Assembly (NCBI GenBank): GCA_035656335.1
Contig: DASRSS010000002.1
Span: 1-6,833, forward strand
Source: DASRSS01 sp035656335
GTDB lineage: Bacteria > Actinomycetota > Actinomycetes > Mycobacteriales > Jatrophihabitantaceae
Direction of reading: 5' to 3'
Length of the DNA: 6,833 nt
Shown here piece by piece: positions 1 through 5,146 of this stretch. The notes below the pieces were generated by a model that worked only from the letters and a program-made list of their open reading frames with translations, was not told where the DNA came from and did no database searches. The position numbers and the translations under genes are program-made. Each line of letters starts with the position of its first letter. Within the stretch, counting starts at the first letter, position 1.

Positions 1-97
1 GCACCCGGCGGGCGTTCTCCGGCGAGTCCAGTTCGGTGCCGTACAGGCGGATGCCCGTGCCGTCCATCTCCTCGACCCAGGCCTCCACGGGGTCCAT
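1..97 (-). CDS. YCII/DGPF-like protein, 5' end only (partial)
   Basis: The minus strand reads MDPVEAWVEEMDGTGIRLYG, then TELDSPENARRV, and runs off the window edge. The pattern of a Trp-Val-Glu-Glu-Met helix, a short Gly-containing turn, a Leu-x-x-Pro-x-x-A segment and then an Arg-Val strand resembles the first half of actinobacterial YCII/DGPF-domain proteins. These are small ferredoxin-like-fold proteins of mostly unknown function, often encoded beside sigma factors. Only about 32 residues are visible, so the assignment rests on resemblance. The start is uncertain. ATG at 97 would lack the usual first beta strand. The same frame stays open upstream to an ATG at 145, which would overlap the start of the divergent permease gene, but those extra residues do not resemble the family's usual N-terminus. 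Confidence 0.5.
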   Translation of the reverse strand, partial: MDPVEAWVEEMDGTGIRLYGTELDSPENARRV

Positions 98-136
98 ATG
101 TAGCGGTGTACATCCGGCCTGTGCGACCTGTACATT
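98..136 (+). promoter_or_regulatory. Candidate leaderless promoter and TACAT-motif operator for the permease
   Basis: TGTACA at 107-112 matches the -35 consensus TTGACA at 4 of 6 positions. TACATT at 131-136 fits a TAnnnT -10 box after an 18-bp spacer. A -10 ending at 136 puts the transcript start at about 142-144, the ATG of the permease, and no Shine-Dalgarno precedes that ATG, so the mRNA would be leaderless. The same stretch contains an inverted repeat ATGTA-N6-TACAT (98-113) and another TACAT at 131-135, two helical turns from the first. It could therefore also be an operator for an unlinked regulator. This is pattern matching only. Confidence 0.4.
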
Positions 137-143
137 CCCCAGC

Positions 144-1379
144 ATGGCGGTCGCCGAGACAACCACAGAGCCGACGGTCCGGGTGCCGACCGGCTGGACC
201 AGCCGGTTCACCCTGCTCTGGTTCGGGTTCTGGATGGCGTGGCTGGTGCCGGTCCAGCTGGTGCTGCCGAACCAGTTCGACGCGCTCGATTCCGCGCACA
301 AGGTGCGCGACTTCGGTCTCGTCAGCGGCCTCACCGGCGTCGCCGCGATCATCACGCTGCCGCTGTTCGGCGTGCTGTGCGACCGCACCCGTTCCCGGTT
401 CGGTCGGCGTCGCGTCTGGATGGCCGGCGGCACCGTCGTGTTCGCCGCCGGGTTGCTGCTGACCGGCGGGCAGGGCTCGTGGTGGACGGTCGGGCTGGCG
501 TGGCTGCTCGCGACGCTGGGTCTGAACGCGGCCACGGCCGGGGCGACCGCCGCGATCGCCGACGAGGTCCCGGACGAACAGCGCGGCATGATCTCGTCCG
601 CCATCTACGGCCCGCAGGCGATCGGCATCCTCGTCGGCGTCGGCGCGCTGACGGCCATCGACGACAACGGCGTGCTCGGTTACGGCGTGCTCGCGGTGGT
701 GCTCGTGCTCACCGCCGCGCCGTTCGTCGTCCGCTACCGCGACGTCGCGGTGGGCGACGTGCCGTTGCCGCTGTCGGTCCGCGCACTCGCCGAGTCGATG
801 TGGATCGATCCGCGCACCAACCCGGACTTCGGCTGGGCGTTCGCCGGGCGGCTGCTCGTCAACCTCGGCAACGCGTTAGGCACGACGTACCTGCTGTACT
901 TCCTTCAGGACGATCTCAACCTGTCCGATCCGGACACCGGCCTGCTGATCCTCACGCTGGTCTACCTGGTGTTCACGCTGGCGGCCACGGTGCTCGGCGG
1001 CGTCCGCTCCGACCGCAGCGGCCGGCGCCGTCCGTACGTCGCGACGGCCGCCGCGCTGCAGGCGATTGCGTCGTTCTTGCTGACGTTCTTCCCGTCGTTC
1101 GGGGTCGCGCTGGTCGCGGCGGCGTTCCTGGGCGCGGGCTACGGCGCGTACATGTCGGTGGACCAGGCGCTGGTCACCGCCGTGCTGCCGGATGCGCTAT
1201 CGCGCGCGAAGGACCTCGGCATCATGAACGTCGGCTCGGTCGGGCCGCAGGCACTCGCCCCGCTGGGCGCGAGCCTGATCATCGGTTCGCTGGGCGGGTA
1301 CCCGGTGCTGTTCGGGACCGCGGGCGTGACCACGGTGCTGGGCGCACTGATGGTCTACCGGATCCGCTCCGTCCGCTGA
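144..1379 (+). CDS. Major facilitator superfamily permease
   Basis: A 411-residue integral membrane protein with about 12 hydrophobic segments, the usual length for this superfamily. Two copies of the cytoplasmic loop signature (motif A) are visible: GVLCDRTRSRFGRRR at residues 76-90 and GGVRSDRSGRRRP at 285-297, one per six-helix half. The segment LVLPNQFDALDSAHKVRDFG (39-58) resembles a group of actinobacterial permeases often found near sugar-utilisation genes, but nothing here fixes the substrate. ATG at 144 is preferred because it begins a short polar tail before helix 1. The frame is open back to 36, but that stretch overlaps the divergent gene and does not look like a transporter N-terminus. 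Leu245 is encoded by TTA (876-878), the only in-frame TTA I noticed in the window. The gene is transcribed away from its YCII-like neighbour and converges on the TetR gene. It is probably not part of the acyl-CoA module. Confidence 0.9.
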   Translation: MAVAETTTEPTVRVPTGWTSRFTLLWFGFWMAWLVPVQLVLPNQFDALDSAHKVRDFGLVSGLTGVAAIITLPLFGVLCDRTRSRFGRRRVWMAGGTVVFAAGLLLTGGQGSWWTVGLAWLLATLGLNAATAGATAAIADEVPDEQRGMISSAIYGPQAIGILVGVGALTAIDDNGVLGYGVLAVVLVLTAAPFVVRYRDVAVGDVPLPLSVRALAESMWIDPRTNPDFGWAFAGRLLVNLGNALGTTYLLYFLQDDLNLSDPDTGLLILTLVYLVFTLAATVLGGVRSDRSGRRRPYVATAAALQAIASFLLTFFPSFGVALVAAAFLGAGYGAYMSVDQALVTAVLPDALSRAKDLGIMNVGSVGPQALAPLGASLIIGSLGGYPVLFGTAGVTTVLGALMVYRIRSVR

Positions 1380-1411
1380 GCCGCGAACCCGCCGTGATCC
1401 AGGCATCCCCC

Positions 1412-1475
1412 CCGCCTTTTCCGACACCAGAGCCGTTCGGTGGATGAGAACCGGGCACCGTGCCGGAAAAGGCGG
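1412..1475. terminator. Bidirectional terminator-like inverted repeat between convergent genes
   Basis: CCGCCTTTTCCG at 1412-1423 is perfectly complementary to CGGAAAAGGCGG at 1464-1475. After one A/C mismatch, CAC (1425-1427) pairs with GTG (1460-1462). The loop can form a smaller nested stem between about 1433-1438 and 1448-1454 with one bulged base. The repeat lies between the permease stop (1379) and the TetR stop (1486), where a two-way terminator is expected. No clear U tract follows on either strand, which is common for actinobacterial hairpins. The rest of 1380-1485 shows nothing else. Confidence 0.65.
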
Positions 1476-1485
1476 CCGTATCCAG

Positions 1486-2103
1486 TCAGGCGCGCAGGCC
1501 GGTGAGGATCAGCCGGTCGAAGTGCGCGGCCAGGTCGGACGGCGAGAGCTTGCCGCCGCGCCGGTACCAGGTGACCAGCTGGTTGATCGCGCCGTAGAGG
1601 AAGTGCACGGCCACGTCGGCGGGCACGTCCGCCGTGAACGCGCCCGAGCGCTGGCCCTCCTCGATCAGCCGCCGCACCCGCAGGTGGTAGCGCCGGCGCT
1701 CCGCCCGCATCGCCGCGCGCTGGTCCTCCGGCAGCGCGTGTGCTGAGCGCAGGTACACGGTGAGCTCGTCCAGGTTCTCGACGCTCGTCGCGATCACGTC
1801 GGCCACCACCGCCGTCAGCCGCTGCGCCGGATCCCCCGGCCCGGACGCGATCTCCTCCAGTCGCCGCGTCTGCTCGGCGAGCACGCGGTGGTAGACCTCG
1901 AACAGCAGCTCGTCCTTGGACGCGAAGTGGTGATAGAAGCCGCCCTTGGTCGCGCCCGCCTCCTGCACGATCTGCTGGACGGACGTGGCCTCGTAGCCCT
2001 GCGCCGCGAACAGCCCAGTCGCCACGGTGACCAGCCGTCCGCGCAATGGAGGGCCCCCCGGCCGGGGGGGCTTTGCCGCCAAGGGAGGCACGACCTCAGT
2101 CAC
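1486..2103 (-). CDS. TetR-family transcriptional regulator
   Basis: A 205-residue regulator with a typical TetR/AcrR DNA-binding domain. It has helix 1 GRLVTVATGLFAAQGYEATS (residues 22-41), then a helix-turn-helix ending in the family signature ATKGGFYHHFASKDELL (51-67), followed by an all-helical ligand-binding domain. Its GTG start (2103-2101) overlaps the ligase stop in GTGACTGA, an 8-nt overlap implying translational coupling. An ATG at 2127 would extend it by 8 residues inside the ligase gene and is less likely. Residues 7-20, a Pro/Gly-rich stretch, are encoded by a short palindromic repeat. Without it the protein would read MTEVVP directly into RGRLVT, a more usual TetR N-terminus. 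As the distal gene of the fadD operon it probably represses itself, the ligase and the divergent dehydrogenases through the palindrome at 3756-3769, with an acyl-CoA or related ligand as inducer. The ligand is inference. Confidence 0.88.
   Translation of the reverse strand: MTEVVPPLAAKPPRPGGPPLRGRLVTVATGLFAAQGYEATSVQQIVQEAGATKGGFYHHFASKDELLFEVYHRVLAEQTRRLEEIASGPGDPAQRLTAVVADVIATSVENLDELTVYLRSAHALPEDQRAAMRAERRRYHLRVRRLIEEGQRSGAFTADVPADVAVHFLYGAINQLVTWYRRGGKLSPSDLAAHFDRLILTGLRA
2044..2092 (+). repeat. Short GC-rich palindromic repeat, copy A (inside TetR gene)
   Basis: This copy aligns without gaps to copy B over 37 bases (2044-2080 against 4253-4289) with 30 identities. It begins CAATGG, has a CCCCCCGGC block at 2054-2062 and ends GCCGCC followed by a G-rich tail. 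Its centre is a perfect 16-bp palindrome, CCCCCCGGCCGGGGGG (2054-2069). The outer arms seen in B and C are imperfect here because AA (2081-2082) replaces GG. Read from the opposite strand it encodes TetR residues of about 7-20 with no stop. Exact ends are uncertain. Confidence 0.65.
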
Positions 2104-3730
2104 GACTGCGCTGCACCTGCAGCTCACCGGACGCGTGCGCGGCGCGCAGCACCTTCTTGTCGAACTTGCCGACGCTGGTCTTGGGCACCTCGTCGATGAA
2201 CGTCCAGTTCTCCGGCACCTGCCAGCTGGCCACCTTGCCGGTCAAGAACGCGGCCAGATCGCCGGGCGTGACGTCCGAACCGGACTCGCGCACCACGCAG
2301 GCCAGCGGGCGCTCAGTCCACTTCTCGTCCGGGATGCCGATCACCGCGACCTCCACGACACCCGGCGCCGCGGCGAGCAGGTTCTCCAGCTCCACCGAGC
2401 TGATCCACTCACCACCGGACTTGATCACGTCCTTGCTGCGGTCGGTGATCTGGTAGAAGCCGCGGTCGTCGATCGTGCCGATGTCGCCGGTGCGCAGCCA
2501 GCCGTCGTCGAACTTCTCCGGCACATCGGCGCGGTAGTACGCGCCGGTGATCCACGGCCCGCGCACCTCGATCTCGCCGACCGCCTCGCCGTCCCAGGGC
2601 AGCACCTCGCCGGAGTCCGACACGATGCGCATCTGTACGCCCGCGATCAACCGGCCGGACTTCAGCCGCCAGTCGAGTTCCTCGGACGTGCCCAGCTCGA
2701 CGCCGACCGGGGGGTGCGCCATGCCGCCGACCGGGGACGTCTCGGTCATGCCCCAGCCCTGGATGATCCGCACGCCGTACTTGGTCTCGAACGCCTCCAT
2801 CAACGAGCGCGGCATCGCGGCGCCGCCGGAGGTGCCCATCCGCAGCGACGACAGGTCGATGTCGCGCTGGTTGCCGTACTGCAGGATGCCGGCCCAGATC
2901 GTCGGGACGGCCGACGCCAGCGTCGAGCGCTCGGTGCGGATGAACGCGCAGATGCCCTCGGGCGTCATGTGCGAGCCGGGCATGTGCAGCGTCGCGCCGG
3001 AGAAGAACGCGGCGAACGGGATGCCCCACGCGTTGACGTGGAACATCGGCACGAACGTCAGGATCCGGTCCGCCTCGGTCGCTCCGGTCACGGACGAGGC
3101 GTTGGTCGCCATCGCGTGCAGCACGGTCGACCGGTGCGAGTAGACGACGCCCTTCGGGTCACCAGTAGTGCCGGACGTGTAACACATCGACGCCGGCGCG
3201 CGTTCGTCCAGCTGCGGCCAGGCGAACCCGGGCTGCTCGGACGCGAGCAGGTCGGCGTAGCGGTGGACGGGACGGTCGCCCAGCACGCTCGTGTCGCCCG
3301 AACCGATCACGACGAACGCCTCGACCGAGGTCAGCTGGTCGGCGATCGGCGCGAGCACCGGCAGCAGCGTCGCGTCCACGAGAACGATCTTGTCCTCGGC
3401 GTGGTTGATGATGTGCGCGAGCTGCGCGCCGGGCAGCCGGATGTTGAGCGTGTGCAGTACCGCGCCCATGCACGGCACGGCGTAGTACGCCTCCAGGTGC
3501 TCCTGGTTGTTCCAGCACAGCGTGCCGACCCGGTCGCCCTGCCCGATGCCCAGCTTCATCAGCGCGGCCGCGAGGCGCTCGGCGTTGTCAGCGACCTGCG
3601 CGTACGTCGCCCGCCGCGCGTGGTCGCCCTCCCAGGTGACCACCTCGCTGCGGCCGTAGACGCGGCGGCCGTGTTCGAGCAACATCGCAATGGTCAGCGG
3701 GAAGTCGTCCTGCATGGTGCTCTTGATCAA
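2096..3730 (-). CDS. Acyl-CoA ligase (FadD-like, AMP-forming)
   Basis: A 544-residue member of the ANL adenylate-forming superfamily. It would activate a carboxylic acid with ATP to an acyl-adenylate and transfer it to CoA. Core motifs are present in order: the phosphate-binding loop YTSGTTGDPKGV (184-195), GWGMTE (325-330), the ribose-binding TGD (414-416, Asp416), the hinge region RSKDVIKSGGEWIS (431-444), and the C-terminal PKTSVGKFDKK (516-526) with the expected catalytic Lys522. Length and motifs fit the medium/long-chain FadD-like group, but substrate specificity cannot be read. The TTG at 3730 is chosen because homologues I recall carry an STMQD-like segment just after the start, matching residues 4-8. 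GAGAGGG and GAAGG lie just upstream. An ATG at 3715 is the alternative. The TetR gene follows with an 8-nt overlap, and the gene diverges from the acyl-CoA dehydrogenases across a palindromic operator, so its product likely supplies their substrate. Confidence 0.92.
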   Translation of the reverse strand: MIKSTMQDDFPLTIAMLLEHGRRVYGRSEVVTWEGDHARRATYAQVADNAERLAAALMKLGIGQGDRVGTLCWNNQEHLEAYYAVPCMGAVLHTLNIRLPGAQLAHIINHAEDKIVLVDATLLPVLAPIADQLTSVEAFVVIGSGDTSVLGDRPVHRYADLLASEQPGFAWPQLDERAPASMCYTSGTTGDPKGVVYSHRSTVLHAMATNASSVTGATEADRILTFVPMFHVNAWGIPFAAFFSGATLHMPGSHMTPEGICAFIRTERSTLASAVPTIWAGILQYGNQRDIDLSSLRMGTSGGAAMPRSLMEAFETKYGVRIIQGWGMTETSPVGGMAHPPVGVELGTSEELDWRLKSGRLIAGVQMRIVSDSGEVLPWDGEAVGEIEVRGPWITGAYYRADVPEKFDDGWLRTGDIGTIDDRGFYQITDRSKDVIKSGGEWISSVELENLLAAAPGVVEVAVIGIPDEKWTERPLACVVRESGSDVTPGDLAAFLTGKVASWQVPENWTFIDEVPKTSVGKFDKKVLRAAHASGELQVQRSRD

Positions 3731-3755
3731 CAGCCTTCACCCTCTCGCGGAACCG

Positions 3756-3769
3756 ACCGACTAGTCGGT
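3756..3769. promoter_or_regulatory. Perfect 14-bp palindrome, likely TetR operator
   Basis: ACCGACTAGTCGGT is a perfect palindrome at the centre of the 79-bp gap between the divergent ligase (start 3730) and first acyl-CoA dehydrogenase (start 3810). Its length and symmetry suit a TetR dimer, and a TetR gene lies in the adjoining operon. The centre is about 32 bp upstream of the ligase start and about 47 bp upstream of the dehydrogenase start. A bound repressor could therefore block both promoters. No convincing -35/-10 pair was found for either gene. TACGGT (3769-3774) is a possible plus-strand -10 box touching the palindrome. Confidence 0.7.
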
Positions 3770-3809
3770 ACGGTAGCCCTCACGCGCAGGCAAGTGAAGG
3801 AGTTCGACC

Positions 3810-5084
3810 GTGCCCCCCACACCGGACGACATCCGCGCCCGCGTCGCCGAGTTCCTCGCCGCGAACGATCCTCCCCCGCCGGCTACGGCCGCACTGGCGG
3901 GGGCATCCGCACTCGAGGACCGGCTGACGTTCCTGCGGGCGCGCTTCGATGCGGGCCTTGCCTGGGTGCACTACCCGGTCGGACTCGGCGGCCTCGGCGC
4001 GCCGCGTGAACTGCAGTCGGTGGTGGACGCGGCCCTGGCCGCGGCCGGCGCGCCGGACAACAACCCGCGCCGCATCGGCATCGGCCTCGGGATGGCCGCG
4101 CCCACGATCCTCGCGCACGGCACGGACGAGCAGCGGCAGCGCTGGCTGCGTCCGCTGTGGACCGGCGAGGAGGTCTGGTGCCAGCTGTTCAGCGAACCCG
4201 GCGCCGGCTCCGACCTCGCCGCGCTCGGCACCCGTGCGGTCGCTGACGGCGACAATGGGGGTCCCCCCGGCAGTGGTGGCGTAGCCGCCGGGGGATGGAT
4301 CGTGAACGGGCAGAAGGTGTGGACGTCCATGGCGCACGAGGCGCGCTGGGCGATCCTGGTGACGCGCACGGATCCGTCCGTCCCGAAGCACGCCGGCATG
4401 ACGTACTTCGTCTGCGACATGACCGCGCCGGGCGTCGAGGTTCGGCCGCTGCGGCAGATCACCGGCGAGGCCGAGTTCAACGAGGTGTTCCTGACGGACG
4501 TGCGCATCCCGGACGCGCACCGGCTCGGCGACGTCGGCAACGGCTGGCGGGTCGCGCAGACCACGCTGATGAACGAGCGGGTCGCGATCGGTGGCGGCGC
4601 GGCGCCGCGCGAGTCCGGGACCATCGCCGCGGTCGCCGAGGCGTGGCGGACGCGGCCGGAGCTGCGCACGCCCGCCGCGCACGACGAGCTGCTGCGGCTG
4701 TGGGTCGAGGCGGAGGCGCTGCGGCTGACCGGGCTGCGGCTGCGGCAGCAACTCGCCGCCGGCGCGCCCGGACCGGAGGGCTCGGCCGCCAAGCTCTCGT
4801 ACGCGCGGCTGAACCAGGAGGTCTCCGGCTTCGAACTGGAGCTGCTCGGTGCCGACGGGATGCGCTACGACGGGTGGTCCACCGAGACCTGGGCCAGCGA
4901 ACGCCCCGAGGTCGTCGACTTCCTGGGCCGCGCGGCCGGCTACCGGTATCTGCGCGCGAAGGGCAACTCGATCGAGGGCGGCACGTCCGAGATCCTGCGC
5001 AACATCATCGCCGAGCGTGTCCTGGGCCTGCCGGGCGAGCCGCGCGTCGACAAGGACGTCCCGTGGAAGGACCTCCCGAAATGA
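3810..5084 (+). CDS. Acyl-CoA dehydrogenase, catalytic-type subunit
   Basis: A 424-residue flavoprotein that would oxidise an acyl-CoA to the trans-2-enoyl-CoA, passing electrons to electron-transfer flavoprotein. Visible features are the flavin/substrate motif FSEPGAGSDLA (127-137), the beta-domain segment WIVNGQKVWTSMAHEARWAI (163-182), a C-terminal helical domain, and NSIEGGTSEILRN (386-398), where Glu389 is at the usual catalytic-base position. The GTG start (3810) has GAAGGAG at 3796-3802, 7 nt upstream. The protein is about 25-28 residues longer than I expect for the family. The excess falls in two places encoded by the palindromic repeats: residues of about 21-34 (Pro/Ala-rich) and about 149-162 (Gly/Pro-rich). 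The second copy sits immediately before WIVNGQK, where homologues usually have a short Asp-Gly turn. The next gene encodes a partner lacking the catalytic Glu, which suggests a heteromer like the actinobacterial FadE pairs of steroid side-chain oxidation. The substrate is unknown. Confidence 0.92.
   Translation: MPPTPDDIRARVAEFLAANDPPPPATAALAGASALEDRLTFLRARFDAGLAWVHYPVGLGGLGAPRELQSVVDAALAAAGAPDNNPRRIGIGLGMAAPTILAHGTDEQRQRWLRPLWTGEEVWCQLFSEPGAGSDLAALGTRAVADGDNGGPPGSGGVAAGGWIVNGQKVWTSMAHEARWAILVTRTDPSVPKHAGMTYFVCDMTAPGVEVRPLRQITGEAEFNEVFLTDVRIPDAHRLGDVGNGWRVAQTTLMNERVAIGGGAAPRESGTIAAVAEAWRTRPELRTPAAHDELLRLWVEAEALRLTGLRLRQQLAAGAPGPEGSAAKLSYARLNQEVSGFELELLGADGMRYDGWSTETWASERPEVVDFLGRAAGYRYLRAKGNSIEGGTSEILRNIIAERVLGLPGEPRVDKDVPWKDLPK
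3866..3914 (-). repeat. Short GC-rich palindromic repeat, copy C (inverted, N-terminus of acyl-CoA dehydrogenase)
   Basis: The reverse complement of this stretch aligns to copy B with about 39 of 49 identities and one single-base gap. The two share the blocks AGTG and CGTAGCCG and a GGATCG right end. It forms perfect 8-bp arms CCCCCGCC (3873-3880) and GGCGGGGG (3896-3903) around a 15-nt loop, the same geometry as copy B. It encodes the Pro/Ala-rich residues of about 21-34 of the dehydrogenase in frame. ATCC occurs at both edges (3868-3871 and 3905-3908), which may be chance. Confidence 0.6.
4253..4302 (+). repeat. Short GC-rich palindromic repeat, copy B (inside acyl-CoA dehydrogenase)
   Basis: The element begins CAATGG and forms perfect 8-bp arms CCCCCGGC (4264-4271) and GCCGGGGG (4287-4294) around a 15-nt loop. 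It matches copy A at 30 of 37 ungapped positions, and copy C once inverted. It encodes the Gly/Pro-rich residues of about 149-162, interrupting what would otherwise be a normal ADGDGWIVNGQK turn. ATGG occurs at both edges (4255-4258 and 4295-4298), possibly a 4-bp target duplication or chance. The base GGATCG at the right end also codes for conserved Trp-Ile residues, so the true boundary may lie at about 4294. Confidence 0.65.
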
Positions 5085-5146
5085 CGGTCTTGGCCCCGCA
5101 GCAGGGTGACATGCCGACGATTCGCCTGCTGGGAGGCCAACAGTGA
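5081..5146 (+). CDS. Possible 21-codon linking ORF between the two dehydrogenase genes
   Basis: ATG at 5081 overlaps the upstream dehydrogenase stop in ATGA. The frame encodes MTVLAPQQGDMPTIRLLGGQQ and ends in a TGA (5144-5146) overlapping the downstream GTG start in GTGA. Third positions are mostly G or C (about 17 of 21 codons). It could be a short coupling ORF that carries ribosomes between the genes, the remnant of a deleted gene, or an accident of GC-rich spacer sequence. I recognise no domain. The downstream gene also has its own GGGAGG site (5131-5136) within this stretch. Confidence 0.25.
   Translation: MTVLAPQQGDMPTIRLLGGQQ

Noticed and set aside
36..143. Upstream extension of the permease to an ATG at 36
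   Set aside because: The extra 36 residues have no transporter character, overlap the divergent YCII-like gene, and would remove the promoter-like sequence next to the ATG at 144.
2054..2069. The GC palindrome in the TetR gene as a transcription terminator for the ligase
   Set aside because: It lies within the TetR coding region after its start, has no U tract, and is explained by the repeat family shared with the dehydrogenase gene.
2701..2736. 12-bp direct repeat CGCCGACCGGGG at 2701-2712 and 2725-2736
   Set aside because: It lies in the ligase frame with a period of 8 codons and codes for two similar Pro-Val-Gly segments (SPVGG and PPVGV) that belong to the protein's normal sequence.
2027..4009. 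A 660-codon plus-strand open frame antisense to the acyl-CoA ligase
   Set aside because: The minus strand here encodes an acyl-CoA ligase with all core motifs. The plus-strand translation is Arg/His/Asp-rich with no recognisable domain, typical of a GC-driven shadow frame.
2044..4302. The three repeats as a CRISPR array or phage attachment sites
   Set aside because: Copies are unevenly spaced, differ in orientation and lie inside genes. There are no spacers, cas genes or integrase in the window.
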